Source: Phallusia mammillata (lineage: Eukaryota > Chordata > Ascidiacea > Phlebobranchia > Ascidiidae). From it: 64,000 nt of DNA. Below the pieces are notes generated by a model. That model had not been told where the DNA came from, did not search any database, and saw only the letters and a list, made by a program, of their open reading frames with translations. The position numbers and the translations under genes are program-made. Positions 1-26,553 of this stretch are shown here, piece after piece (positions within the stretch are counted from its first letter, which is position 1; each line of letters begins with the position of its first letter). The stretch spans positions 38,024-102,023 of the forward strand of contig QLIY01000242.1 of the NCBI GenBank assembly GCA_003260075.1, given 5' to 3'.

Positions 1-52
1 AAGAAACGTATATACCTCTAGCCGTGTTCATAGAAAGTTGTGTTTTTCGCAG

Positions 53-6488
<6,436 letters not shown>

Positions 6489-8419
6489 GTGCACGCGACT
6501 ATATAGTCGTGTGTTAAAAGTTTGCCATACTTAATCATTATGCCTATTCGTTTTATGTGCATGAAAACTGTTAGAACATTTTCTGGTTTGTGTGTGTTTG
6601 TAGTTAAATTTCGTTTCAAAGTAAGTATGAAATAGGTGTATAATCTGTACAAAACATTTACAAGTGTAGTTGTAGTGTAGTTTTCACAAATGTACTAATC
6701 ACAATCCCATGAGCTGCTGCTGGAGGTTTTAAAGTAACTGTTTGGACGAACAACAACTGGTTTCTTAACTGTTTCAGGCATACAACGAAAAACGGATAAT
6801 TGCGAGCCATAATTTCCGTTAAAGAGTGCAAAGTGTGTTTCATCTTCATTCTGCATGCTGCCGTGACCTTTGCTTCTTGTTTTAGACTCGATGCTTGTAC
6901 TAGGAACATGTAGAAACAAACAAAGCACGTTCTAATCATGATGTTATGTTTTTTTATACCCATGTGAAACCAATTTCGTGAAGTTAGTAATTTTAATAAA
7001 CATAAAACACACCTTTACTGAATTGATGATGTAAAAAGCACCAAGTTTTGTCAATTCCTAAAAGGGTTAAGGTGTGGCTGCGGGTGGTGAATTTTTGTGT
7101 GAATAAGGTCGCCAAAAGTTATACGAATAAGGTATTTTCCTGTAGAAAAAAAGGAGGAAATTAGGTTGTGTTACGCGCAATTTTTGGTACCGCCACTATC
7201 ATAATGGTCATGAGACGCCGCCAAAGTGCGATCAAAAAGGTCATTGTTGCTGCAGCAGTTATTACGGTCTGGTCCCATGCAGTCGTTATCTGAGAGACCG
7301 TTTTTTAAAACCGATGACTAAAATATGCATTATAGCTGGATGCATTTACAGGGAACAAGCCTACCACTTACTTTCGAGTATTGCCAACTAGATCAGAGAA
7401 CCGTTTTTCCCAAGCATATAACTTTACAATTCGCATCGCAACCAACAACTCGTTCATCGTTGGTATCCGTTTATTTGTTTGAAGCGCGGTTCGAAAACAA
7501 TGCAAGCAGAAATTATTCAACAAGCAAAATGCAAATTCCAATTAGAAAATTTGATGATTGTAGGCATAAACCAGAAAGATGGTGTCAAAGTAAATGGTAG
7601 ATAGCAGAGAGCTTTTATCATAATATACTTCACAAACAAGCGTTAAGAAAAAGGGATGAGACCAATATATTTACTTTATTTTACAACTATTAAGATTAGG
7701 TTAAGTCAAAACAAGACAACACTATCAGATTAGCTTGGTATCTCCACTTGTAGGTAACTCTTTCAATGCGATTCGCTTTAACCAGAATATTTACATATTT
7801 AGTAACTGGACAATGTCATAGTACCTGATTTTACCAAAGCACGGTCCCACAAGTATTTGACTCAACAAAGAAAGAAAGATGATGCCAACGCTAACCAGTG
7901 CCGTTATTCCAAGCTCTTGCCACAGTTAATTCGTCACAACTGTCACCAGAATAGGACTTAACCAAATGTAATGAATAAAAGGGCTTAAAATAAGTTATAA
8001 TACCAGAAAACATTCTGGTATTTTTATATGTACCGTATGTTTAAGCTTTACGTGTTAAAACAAAAACAAAAAACACGTTAATGGAACTTCTTGGTAACAA
8101 ATAAAGCTTATAAAATATATTGAAATCTTAATTTCGAATAGAAGGATTATTCTAGTACTTATTAAAAATCAGGATAGCAACACGCTGGTGTTTTTAATTT
8201 AAAGGGAAATGATTAATACATTTCAATACGAGAAAGAAAACAACAATCCGAAAGCGCCGAAAAATATTTTTTTTAAAGTAGCACCTTTTATGTTTCTTTT
8301 CTACTGTATCAAATCGTGAAACATGAGCCGTTGTGTTTGAAAGTGACAGCTGGTTGAGACGTAGGGTCTAAAATATTGACAATGTGTTTTTCCAGAATGC
8401 TTGGTTTTGCACGTCGAGC
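6489..8419. other. Intergenic 3' flank of ABCC4-like copy 1, no gene recognised
   Basis: Low-complexity AT-rich DNA follows the last exon. An AATAAA-type signal near 6993 could serve polyadenylation. Parts of 6500-7310 resemble 28380-29480, downstream of copy 2, so this stretch belongs to the ancestral duplication unit. Short ORFs here (for example 7325-7600) have no recognisable domain. Confidence 0.5.
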
Positions 8420-8894
8420 CTTATAAACAGGGTTGCCATACCGTTCTTATTTCTAAGATTTGTCCTTATTTTGAAAGGCTTTGTCTTAGAAAAGTTTATT
8501 GTCCTTATTTCTAAGAATTGTCCTTATTTTTGACCTGAGTCCTTCTTTTGTCTTATTTTCAACAATTACTGTTTAAATTCCTGCTACAAATGAAAGTAAA
8601 CCTAGACCTGAGCTGTTGTGCGATGCACAAAGTATTTTCTACGAACAAGAAGTAACTGAAACTGATTGTTTCTGCCCAAATATTGCATATGATATGCNAC
8701 CGTTCAACGGAGTAGCGCAATCCAGTGTTTATAGAGATCAGTGGCTTTATTGCATGCAAATGCGCTGTCGCACAGGATAAATTTGTTGCGAACACATGTT
8801 GGTTTGCGCGAGTGTGTTATCATAACATGTGGTTCAGTAGTTGAGTTTTTGTTGCTAATTTAAATTTTGAAAATGATAATTTTTTTTTGTTATT

Positions 8895-9108
8895 GGGAAT
8901 CGCAGACCAAAGTGTAACTGCAAAGAACTTGAGACTTTTTTTAACCGGAGTTTGTTTGAGTTTTTTAATTGACTTTGTCTGGTATTATGAGAATGAATGT
9001 TNTGGGAATCGCAGACCAAAGTGTAACTGCAAAGAACTTGAGACTTTTTTTAACCGGAGTTTGTTTGAGTTTTTTAATTGACTTTGTCTGGTATTATGAG
9101 AATGAATG
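8895..9108. repeat. About 107-bp tandem duplication joined by an N
   Basis: Sequence 8895-9001 is repeated almost exactly at 9003-9108, with an undetermined base at 9002 between them. It lies inside the composite element. The N at the joint suggests two overlapping contigs were abutted. Confidence 0.8.
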
Positions 9109-9387
9109 TTAGAGGTGAGATCAAAATAGGAGCAGAATATTGATGGCAGGAGGTGTTTTTTAAACTTGAACATAAATTTGGCAACTTCGAATCTAACCAA
9201 TTAATCTATTTGAAGAATGCCAAGTTTTGGTAAATTGGTTTTAAATGAGTTGTAATGCAACTATTTGAAATTATTCTAACAGCTTTACTTTGAAGGACTT
9301 TGAAATAGTTCAAATTTGTTGGATATGTACGTCCCCAATTTATTGTGCAGTTCTGAAGATGTGAGTGGATGAGTGCATAATACAAGA

Positions 9388-9606
9388 TTAAAAGGGTAGG
9401 CTAATTAAAATATTTTTTAGTTTGGCTAAAATTCCTATTGATTTTGTAATTTTTGATGATATTTGTAAAATATGTTTTTTCCAGGAAAGTTGACTATCAA
9501 TTATTAATCCCAAGTATTTTGTTGTTGTGGTTTGTGAGATGGAATAGTTACCGATTTTGACTGAAAAAACTTGGGTGCTTGGTGGCCGGGTGTAGTGAAA
9601 TATCAT
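9388..9606 (-). mobile_element. LINE reverse transcriptase C-terminal fragment
   Basis: An open stretch of 72 codons carries the motif KYLGLIIDSQLSWKKHI followed by helices with KITKSIGILAKLKN. This is characteristic of the region after the RT catalytic core in non-LTR retrotransposons of the Jockey/CR1 type. No other LINE domains are visible, so it is a truncated relic inside the composite element. The clade is not resolved. Confidence 0.7.
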
Positions 9607-10713
9607 GTAGTTTGTTTTTTCATAATTGAGTGATAATTATAAATTATAATTTGTTGCAACGCATCCATAAATCAGCCTTTTCAATGCCAGACTGAAAACT
9701 TTGACAAGTCTGAATGAATTCCACACAGATCTGTGTCCCGTCAAACGTACTGAAAACTTATTTTTCGTTTGACTGACATACTGCTCATGGCATATTGCAC
9801 AGGTGCCAGCATATATCCCATAGTTGCGCATATGAGCTTTTGCCGTAACTTTGTTAAACCCTTTTTGCTTTGTATGTTAGTGGTATAGTCAACCATTCCT
9901 TTGTGATTTCCAAAGTGTCCACACAAAGCACAGTGTCCACAAGGTGCAGATGAGCCCCCAATAGGCATGGTACTGTTTTCCCCGACTTGCGCTAACCGCC
10001 TGTAACAGATAAGAAGGTTTCCGAGTGTTGGTGGTCGTTTGTATGTTGATATTTTTTTTACCAAACTTAGTTCTTTTGCGGAAGGTTGGAGTAGTGATGG
10101 GAAGCTCGTTGCCCAAACATTCAGAGCCTTTTGTTAACTGTGGCCATTCGAGGGTGGGCATCTATTTGTCCACATACTTGCTTTTTCAATGACGTCAATT
10201 GTCATTGACATAAGGAAGCAGGATAGTTTAGCTTTGATACGCAATTTGCAAAGGCTGGCTCTAAAATCAAAAATCAACCCCGTCTGCGGTATCTTTGACG
10301 TAGTCTGTTGTTTTGAATTTAAATTTATCCTGTCAGCTGATGACGTGGTTCACATCCAGAAATGGATCATGCCCCTGGGTTTGGGCGGTTGTTATGTAGT
10401 TGTGTGTTATTTCCAAACCGTGAGTAGCAAACACGCTCTCGATACCCTTAATAGTTGTTCTGAAGATTTCATAACCAAAATAGAGATAAATCATATCGTC
10501 AATGAACCTCATGAACAGTTCTGTATTTTGTATAAAGCACGCTGCCTGCACCATAATATAATGAACGCCACCAGTCACGATTCCCTTTTTCTGAGTGTAA
10601 AAATTGTCTCCGTGTTTAAGGATGGCATTTTCCAAGCATAAGAATGTTAGTTCTATAAGGTTTTCTATGCTGTGTTTGCTGAAGTTGCTCTCCGTTTCAA
10701 GCGCGTCTTTAAG

Positions 10714-10714
<1 letters not shown>

Positions 10715-10773
<59 letters not shown>
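10715..10773. repeat. G59 run inside broken Penelope-like copy
   Basis: Alignment by eye with the intact copy shows that 38 nt (13481-13518) are absent here and replaced by G. Of the 59 G, one at each end is natural, so about 57 were inserted. Confidence 0.9.
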
Positions 10774-10774
<1 letters not shown>

Positions 10775-10988
10775 TTTGACATCTGCTGTTGCGATAAACA
10801 GAGGCGCATCCGCAAGTTGGTTTGCAATTGTTGACGTTGTCTTGTCCTTCCAGTTTAACAGTTCTCGTAAATAATGACAGCTGTACCGGCAGTACTCAGG
10901 AACAACGGCTTGGTTATGTGAGACACTTATTGGTTCTGACAAATATTCTAAGAACGCTGTAATTCTGGACATGGGTGTGTGACTCAGC

Positions 10989-10990
<2 letters not shown>

Positions 10991-11071
<81 letters not shown>
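10991..11071. repeat. G81 run inside broken Penelope-like copy
   Basis: The intact copy has 61 nt (13737-13797) at this place. The surplus of about 20 nt is close to that seen for the neighbouring G59 run, as if both were sized gaps. Confidence 0.9.
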
Positions 11072-11072
<1 letters not shown>

Positions 11073-11699
11073 TTGTGCGTTTTAAACAAGGGATAGGCGT
11101 ATGAAAGTGTACAACATGAAAAGTGCTTAGCCGAGGGGCCAGGAACATGTTGATAGCTATTTCCCTTGCATTTTATCCTGAGTGTGTGCCATAGCATTAT
11201 GTCCCTTAAAACGTTATCTCTGTAAAGGTTTATGTTTTTTTCACACTTCTTTTTGGCCCGAGAAAGGTTTCCTAAGTATCTTTCAGAGGAATATTCCAGC
11301 TAAACTTGTGTTTTGAGCGATTTTNTGTTTTGAATTGAGATAAATTGGTCATTAAGCGCGTTTTTTCCTGTTTTCTGTATAAAAAGTTGAATTTCCTGAT
11401 ATGTTTCCGTTTACATGTCACATTGGCGTATCTTAATTGTTCCCGATCAACCTTCGTAAGATTGTGCCAAGAAGGTTCTATTTTGGCCGCTGCGTTTTGC
11501 AGTCGAGGAAGGTCTTTAGCAATTCTTCTCTGTTGTTGAATTAAAAGCAAGTCAAAATCCATACCCTTGCGTTGGTTTGATGGCAGTAGAACGTTGCATG
11601 ATAAACAACGTTTGAGCAAGACCGTCCTTTGTTTGTACGATACGTACTGCAAGAACTGCTTGTTGGTCATACTGAGCTACACAGGACGTCGCTGCTTGT

Positions 11700-12137
11700 A
11701 GACAATAAACTGTGTAGTATATTATAAATCACGAGTCACCAGAGACTCAGTACGACAGATGGAGACAACAGTCGCATATAATAACAGACTGAAAACTTTG
11801 ACAAGTCTGAAGTCGTCCACCGTTTTATTAGACATATATATTTCGCCTAAGTAATAGGCATCGTCAGTATCTAAAAACAAAACAGCGCTAAAAAATGGTA
11901 TGCAGGTATAACTATAAAGCACAAACAAAACATATTAAAAACTGCTGACAGTAAGGTAGAACTAGGACCTGCAGATGGCGCGGCCAAACACGCACTAGTA
12001 AAGATGGAAAGAAAAGGAAAAACGCTCAATCTGTGGCGCGGGGCAAAAGAAGGTAGATAAGGACGGCAGAAGCGTTGTAAAAACCAATGGCGGAAACACT
12101 GATAAAAATGAACGCGTAGGAATAAACAAATAAAATG
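11700..12137 (-). mobile_element. Penelope-like element terminal (pLTR-like) region
   Basis: Non-coding sequence between the two Penelope-like ORFs. The block 11708-11875 (from ACTGTGTAGTATATTATAAA through the CAGACTGAAAACTTTGACAA motif to CGTCAGTATC) recurs in pieces, in both orientations, at 60362-60416 and 60619-60920 inside ABCC4-like copy 4. Its position next to the ORF and its mobility identify it as a terminal region of this family, which often carries repeated termini. Confidence 0.65.
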
Positions 12138-14474
12138 TTATTTAATGTAGGGTAAAAACATTTTTTGTAAGTTTATTTCAGCTCCAATCTTGCTGGCCCA
12201 CTTACTTTCATAGATGTCCAGTAGATGGATAGGTGGCTGCTCCAAAAACTGCACCCGAAAACACGTGCTGATAGGGTCACGGGCGTTGGCGCTATGCTCT
12301 GTGGCATAGTGCTGACAAAGGGCTGCCTTTTCGTTATAATCACCCGGTTTGAAAGAATTCCACATAGATCTGTGTCCCGTCCAACGTACTGAAAACTTAT
12401 TTTTTGTTTGACCGACATACTGCTTTTGGCATATTGTGCAGGTGGCAGCATATATGCCATAGTTGCGGCATGTGAGTGTTTGCCGTAACTTTGTTACACC
12501 CTTTTTGCTTTCTATGTTAGTGGTGTAGTCAACCATTCCTTTGTGATTTCCAAAGTGTCCACACAAAGCACAGTGTCCACAAGGTGCAGATGAGCCCCCA
12601 ATAGGCATGGAACTGTTTTTCCCGACTTGCGCTAGCCGTCTGTAGCGGGTAAGGAGGTTTCCGAGTGTTGGTGGTCGTTTGTATGTTATTGTGATATTTT
12701 TTACCAAACTTCGGTCTTTTGCGGAAGGTTGTAGTAGTAATGGAAAGCTCGTTGCCCAAACATTCAGAGCCTTTTGCGAGCTGTTGCCATTCGAGGGTGG
12801 AAATCTGTTTGTCCACATACTTGCTTTTTCAATGACGTCATTTGTCATTGACGTAGGGAAGCAGGATAGTTTGGCTTTGATACGCAGTTTGCCAAGGCTG
12901 GCTCTGAAATCATCGTCACGTTCGTTTAAGCGCCGTAGTCGTTTTGACTCTCCATGTATAATGGACTTAAAAACGGAAGGAGGGTGGTGGGACCATCCGT
13001 TTAAAAATCGTCGGCCGGTTGCGGTGTCTTTGACGTAGTCTGTTGTTTTAAATTTAAATTTATTCTGTCGGCTGATGACGTGGTTTACATCCAGAAATGG
13101 AATATGCCCCTCGGTTTGGGCGGTTGTAAGGTAGTTGTGGGTTATTTCCAAACCGTGAGTGGCAAACACGCTCTCGATACCCCTAATGGTTGTTCTGAAG
13201 ATATCGTAGCCAAAACAGAGATAAATCATATCGTCAATGAACCTCATGAACAGTTCTGTTCTTTGTATAAAGCACGCTGCCTGCACCATGATATAATGAA
13301 CGCCAATGTTGGCGAGCGAGACAGAATGGTTGTCACCAGTTACGATGCCCTTTTTCTGAGTGTAAAAATTGTCCCCGTGTTTGAGGATGGCATTTTCCAA
13401 ACATAAGAATGTTAGTTCGATGAGGTTTTCTATACTATGTTTGCTGAAGTTGCTCTCCGTTGCAAGCGCGTCTTTAAGCGCCGCACGCAGGTGCGACCGG
13501 TCCATGTTGTTGTAAAGTGATTTGACATCTGCTGTTACGATAAACAGAGGCGTATCCGCAAGTTGTTTTTCAATTGTTGATGTTGTCTTTTCCTTCCAAT
13601 TTAAAAGTTCACGTAAATAATGAGAACTGTCCCGGCAGTACTCAGGAACAACGGCTTGGTTGTATGAGACACTTATTGGCTTTAACAGATATTCTAAGAA
13701 CGCTGTAATTCTGGACATGGGTGTGTGACTCAGCGATTGCAGCAACCGAACAGGTATTTCACTGACGTCCATCTCTACCAGTTGCTTCAAACCCACCTTG
13801 TGCGTTTTGAACAAGGGATAGGCGTATGAAGGTGTACAACATGAAAAGTGCTTAGCCGAGGGGCCAGGAACATGTTGATAGCTATTTCCCTTGCATTTTA
13901 TACCGAGTGTGTGCCATAGCATTATGTCGCTTAAAACGTTATCTCTGTGAAGGTTTATGATTTTTTCTTCACACTTCTTTTTGGCCCGAGAAAGGTTTCC
14001 TAAGTATACTTCAGAGGAATATTCCAGCTTGACGTGTGTTTCGAGCGATTTTTCCATAACCTGTTGGTAGTCTTCATAGTCAATGATTATGATTTTGCCA
14101 TCCTTGTCCGATTTGCAAATGACAATTGTGTGGCTTGATGTCAGGCGAATCAGCTTGCGTAGACTCCACTTCATGCTGGTATTAAGGTTGCATCGTTGGT
14201 GATACCGTTGCATTACCTTTGTTCCTAATTGACGCAGCTTGGCGAAGGCAATATCACCATAAACTTTAATGGCGTCACCAAGAAGGTCTTTATGTGGTCT
14301 GGAGTATTTTTGCACTTTTAGTTTTTCGGGTATCGCTGGTTCTTGGTGATTTTCTTCGAACAGTGAACTCCACTCGAGCCTCCGAACATGTTGGTAGGCA
14401 TTTAACCACTCGCGATTTTCAATTGTTTCCGTCCACCGTGGTGTAGGAGCGAAATTGAGACCGTAACTAAGCAA
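12138..14474 (-). mobile_element. Penelope-like retroelement ORF: reverse transcriptase plus GIY-YIG endonuclease
   Basis: An uninterrupted 778-codon ORF. Visible: an N-terminal domain with SYGLNFAPTP, typical of the start of many Penelope-like proteins; YPLFKTHK near residue 219; RT motif A TADVKSLY at 314-321; motif B region KKGIVTGDNHSVSLANIG at 374-391; catalytic FIDD at 412-415; a Cys/His linker CGHCALCGH at 632-640; and a GIY-YIG endonuclease with GIY at 673-675, YVG at 686-688, Arg697 and His701. Such elements prime reverse transcription from breaks made by the endonuclease. Key residues are present, so the ORF may encode an active enzyme, although the N-terminal extension seen in the neighbouring copy (11272-11670) is missing here. 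It is nested in the hAT-type composite 8428-14595. Confidence 0.92.
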
Positions 14475-14603
14475 CAGCTATGATATGCCACCATCGTATA
14501 AATGCAAAGATTTGTTCAAGAACGTTTGTTTATTTCGTATGAAAATTTAATTTTTCGGTTGTCCTTATTTTTGGTTTCAAGTCGATGGCAACCCTCTTAT
14601 AAA

Positions 14604-15304
14604 TAAACATAGCAGGAAAACTTCCTGCCTAGTTTTTGAGTTCGTGTTTGGGAGTAAGTACGTACCATTTTGTACATCAGGGCGCATGTCGCTGCCCGAG
14701 ATAGAAAAAAACAAGAAACGTAAAGGCGATTGCAATTGCAGCCATGCCTGCGGAATACCAGTAAGCATGAGTCAGCGGTATTTGACCAGAGAAGTATTGC
14801 AACAATCTACCGTTCAGGAATGGACTTCATACCATGAAAAAAATACACCATCATTTGAAGGCGCTCTGTAAAAAAAACTCAGTTTTGGTGTAACAGTTTT
14901 GCGAAAAGCCACCATTGCAGCCAGGATGCATTGATTGCAGCTCGGATTAAATCAGTTTTTTTGCCCAAGGACAAACTCGCTTTTAGTTGCAAATTCCAAC
15001 TTATAAAACAACATAATTATCATAGGCATAAGAAGTAACCATCGCACAAAGTTTTAAATATGCTGAAGAAAGTTACTTTTTAAGGCGATCCCAAGGTAGC
15101 AGTAAAGAGTTCTCCGTATGCAAATGGTCAAAATCTCTCTCCTGAAGGTCACATTTGTTGCCCCGTGAAAACAGTTCGTTCATTCGCCTAAAAATATATA
15201 GTAAATTAGTAAAAAGTGCTGTTTGTTTATGGGTTAGTTTAGCTTATGTTTCGACAAAAATAACAATGCTCATTTTACAAATGCATTTAAACCATTTTTT
15301 GTCA
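14604..15304. other. Intergenic, nothing recognised
   Basis: Sequence between the composite element and the next hAT-type element. The short ORFs at 14577-14871 have no recognisable domain. I see no RNA gene or repeat here. Confidence 0.4.
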
Positions 15305-15312
15305 TGACTTAC

Positions 15313-15807
15313 AGTGGTCACCAAACTACGGTCCTCGAGGTCATTTTATCCGGCCCGCGACCACATGCTTTGGTTTGCCTAATCGTATTCATAACTTGGT
15401 AACATTAAAAAAATAATCTAATCTGTACGAAAGTTTTCCTTTCGCGATATGTAGAATTGATAATACCTAGTTTCGTGGGATTACAAAGCCCAGGATTAAT
15501 CCAAAGCCAGTTTGTTACATCACAGACATGCAAGACTACAAGCGTTAATTGTGCGCAAACAATGGCCTTCTTTGGTTACTTGTGACGGAATATAACAGCA
15601 TTGCTCGTAAGATTAGACAAATTATATAATTTAACAGTTGCACCACCAGACTTAAAATGGGATTATAGAAAGACCATATCTTGACGCCCCAATAAAAATC
15701 GCCTCACGGGCTAAGTTCGAAAAGACGGCGCTAGGGCATCTATATGCGGTTTGCGCGAATCATTATTAGACTTATCCAGCCCGCAGTGAAAAAAGTTTGG
15801 TGACCCC
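15313..15807. mobile_element. hAT-type non-autonomous element (GGTCACCAAAC family)
   Basis: Inverted termini AGTGGTCACCAAAC and GTTTGGTGACCCC are flanked by the exact 8-bp repeat TGACTTAC at 15305-15312 and 15808-15815. It contains the text TCCGGCCCGCGACCACA, shared with 16362-16760 and 39555-39842. If the canonical CAG terminus is used instead, the duplication is less exact. Confidence 0.75.
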
Positions 15808-16361
15808 TGACTTACTAGAATGCAATCTTGTGAAGGATGTTTGATGTTTGTGACGTCATGCTGCTCTGTCTCGTGCACATTTAACAACCAATCAGCCTTC
15901 TTTGCAATCACATAAACTTCACAAGGATTAAACTTTTCATGTTGGCCGACAGCCAGGTAACATGACACCCTCACTAATGTCTATCGTCACGTGCTTTCAC
16001 AGTATCTATTTCAAAAGTGTTAGCACGCCTTCTTGCCTTTTTCTCTCCTTAACTGGATTCTGTCGTGTTTTCACAGTTTTTCACAGGTCACTTTTGCTGC
16101 AATTGTTCCAGCCTCAATTTCTTTAGAGCATGTGTCGCACAAAACAACCTTTCCTGTATCTAGTTTTAGAGATTTGTTAGGCAACAGTTCGAACATTTTA
16201 AATTGGATTGGATCCAATTTCAACCCAATTTCTGTTTTTCCTGCATCACACTTGATCAAGCCACAGCAGTCTGACCTTTGAGTTTGTACTGACTTTGGCG
16301 TTTTCCCCTCAGGTCTGCGAATGGTGCAAAAATCTTGTTATTGTTATCTTACGGTAGGGGT

Positions 16362-16382
16362 CACCAAACTACAGTCCGCGGG

Positions 16383-16455
<73 letters not shown>

Positions 16456-16760
16456 GGTCATTTCAACCGGCCCGTGACCACATTTTTTGGTTTTCCAAAT
16501 CATATTGATAACTTTGTGAAAATAAATCTACTCGATACGAAAGCCTTCCTGGCACGATATGTAGAATTAATTTACCTAGTTTCATGGAATTACAATGCCC
16601 AGAACTGATCCAAAGCCAGTTTGTTACGTCACAGGCAAGACTGCAATTGGCAATTGTGCACAAACAATTGCCTTCTTTTGTTACATGTGACCGTTTATAC
16701 AAGCACTGCTCGTACAATTTGACAGTCGCATCACCGTATTAAAAATGGGATTGTAGAAAG
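16362..16760. mobile_element. Truncated copy of the GGTCACCAAAC hAT-type family, interrupted by a G run
   Basis: It starts GGGGTCACCAAACTACAG and continues with GAGGTCATTTCAACCGG after the run 16384-16454. The interior resembles 39600-39840 and 15340-15680. No right terminus is visible. Confidence 0.65.
16384..16454. repeat. G71 run
   Basis: In the related element at 39555 only some 15-18 nt lie between the same flanks (GCGG... and GAGGTCA). The run therefore replaces a short GC-rich stretch. Confidence 0.85.
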
Positions 16761-18408
16761 ACCTTAATCATGTGCTGGTGCAAGCAAATTTATGGGCCCT
16801 TAGTCGATACGAGCCAGAAGCAAATTGGTTGACAAATGGTACGGTATTGTAGCCTACGTTACGGTGTTGTACGTTACGATATTGTACGTTACTGTGTTAC
16901 GCTCCATCACCAGAGCGGAAAACTGTTTATCGCGTAGATTTATCGCAGTGCCATTTTTCTAACAGGAGTAAAAACAGTTTAAGACTTCACTGCTTTATAT
17001 TTTGTGATTGCGTAGCGTAGGTGATTGATATGTAAAAGCGGTCTTCCATGCGCTACGGTGAATAGGTGAATAATTAAGTCAACTTTGCTTGAAAGTTGCG
17101 GAAGGGGTGAGAATCATTCGTTTATTGTCAGGGCAGTTTTGATAATTATGAGCCCCTTAATTAGACCACATGGGCCATGGAGCGGCGCACCGGCTTCACC
17201 CTCCTCTCGTGGGAACATAGTTGGACAAGGTGGTTAAACCAGTACTTTCACCTTTTGTGGGTTGTAAGTTAGATATACAAAAATGATTTAGCTGCTGACA
17301 ATAATCGTTGACTTGGCCAATCTTTGCCCATTTTAGTTTCTCAAAAAAAATTCTCATATAGGTTCTTTTTTTCTCAGATACGCACGACCACCATAATGAG
17401 CCTTAGTTTTCGGCAGTTTTCGAAAAAAATCTTGTGCCTTTTTGCAATGTGAGGTTAAGTGTTCCAATTGATGCGTGTTTCTGTGTTTAAGTTGATACTT
17501 ATGGGGTTTCAAGCAATTGAAAGGCTTCGAAAAAACTTTAGCAAGTGTTCGTTGCCAAATCGTTGATTTAGAAATCAAGGGGGGGGGGCAAGGCTTCGAA
17601 AGAAATAAACAAATTTTTGACCCGGTAAAGTAAAAACTTTAGCAAGTGTTCGTTGCCAAATCGTTGATTTAGAAATCAATATCAAGTTAAGAACCGGTTT
17701 CAATCCAACTACGGCAAACGTAGAGAATAAGCTAAAATGATAAACGTATGTATGCCCGGAAAACGAGTTAGGTCATAACAAAACAAAGTGAAGACATGTG
17801 TTCAAAACTCTCACATTTTATATTCGAATTGTAATAACATGACTAAGGTTTACTTAGAGGTATGAACATAGTCATAGCTTTCCTTTACATACGGTTTTAT
17901 GTGCGTTAGTCAAAGCCTTATATGTCATGATAAAACGGAAGTTATTACCATACTGACAAACACTGTCATGGGCGCCGGCAAAAAAGTTGAAAAAGGTCGC
18001 AAAATTTCGACTTTTTATGTATTATTACATGGATTGATTACAATATTAAGTTATTATAATAAAGACATAAATGTACAAAAACCTAAATTATGTACAGTAG
18101 TGATGGATCGGGGGGGGGGGAACAAAACGACAAGACGTATGGAAACAATTAACCCCTGAAACTTAAAAAAGGCAAACATTTTTTTGACAGAATATGTTAA
18201 AATCGAAGTAAATTGAAATTTCAAGGGTGGCCAAGTGCCTACTCTTGTCCCTACCTGCGGGCGCGTATGCATACTCGTTGAATGAAAATATTTGTCAATT
18301 TCGCAATTATTTACACTGTACGTTTGCAATTGGTATGTAATTGTTTTTCATTGATGTAATAAGGCAGAGATGAAGTAGAAAATTGGGTTGATTCTGATCA
18401 GTTTCGAC
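16761..18408. other. 5' flank of ABCC4-like copy 2, with a small overlap duplication
   Basis: No gene is recognised. About 17520-17579 recurs at 17600-17680 (GCTTCGAAAGAAATAAAC inserted), with G9 at 17580-17588 between the copies. A second G run lies at 18110-18120. A promoter for copy 2 must lie here but I cannot place a TATA box or initiator with confidence. Confidence 0.45.
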
Positions 18409-26358
<7,950 letters not shown>

Positions 26359-26553
26359 AACAGAGTTCCAACATTTCACATTTTGTTTTTATTTCTTAAA
26401 CCAGTGCTCCAATGTTATGAGCACTTCCACCCGTCTATTTTTCGCAGTAGTATTGATGTGAATAAACACTAGATTTTTTTACTTTCATTTTTGATTCCAA
26501 AGGTAATTGCGGTATAGAAGTAAATTGATGTGGACAATGCAAGTCGCCTAGAC

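Larger units (their letters stand above)
9637..11670 (-). mobile_element. Penelope-like element, broken copy with two long G runs
   Basis: Parallel to the intact copy at 12138-14474 over most of its length. Fragments encode the Cys-rich linker (CGHCALCGHFG), part of the GIY-YIG endonuclease, RT motifs including FIDD, and an N-terminal part (11272-11670) rich in Lys/Arg and Gln that the neighbouring copy lacks. Two blocks are missing and replaced by pure G: 38 nt by the run 10715-10773 and 61 nt by the run 10991-11071. A further internal part of the RT region and the sequence around 10270-10310 are deleted compared with the intact copy. An N lies at 11325. The 3' end joins directly to the terminal text GACTGAAAACTTTGACAAG at about 9690. 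The long poly-Pro and poly-Gly ORFs here are artefacts of the G runs. Confidence 0.8.
8428..14595. mobile_element. Composite hAT-type element, 6.2 kb, carrying nested retroelements
   Basis: The left end begins CAGGGTTGCCATAC and the right end is GATGGCAACCCT, an inverted repeat. An 8-bp direct duplication, CTTATAAA, flanks it at 8420-8427 and 14596-14603. Both ends are followed by related subterminal text rich in TGTCCTTATTT, seen in opposite orientation at the right end. No transposase is visible, so it is non-autonomous. Most of its length is later insertions: a LINE fragment and two Penelope-like elements. The 8-bp duplication and CAGGG terminus are typical of hAT elements; that class is inferred. 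Confidence 0.8.

Noticed and set aside
6658..6963. Minus-strand ORFs downstream of copy 1
   Set aside because: No domain, overlapping frames, and the stretch belongs to the duplicated 3' flank.
10715..10773. G runs as G-quadruplex regulatory elements
   Set aside because: Position at joints, overlap with missing sequence, N inside one run and lack of any promoter context make an assembly cause more likely.
10333..11197. ORFs of 162-164 residues with long poly-Pro or poly-Gly
   Set aside because: They exist only because G runs lack stops. The flanking codons are Penelope-like RT in the minus frame, and the runs stand in place of missing sequence.
16033..16281. Overlapping ORFs on both strands, one with a CDTC motif
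   Set aside because: Short, no recognisable domain and no splice context; could be a transposon scrap but cannot be supported.
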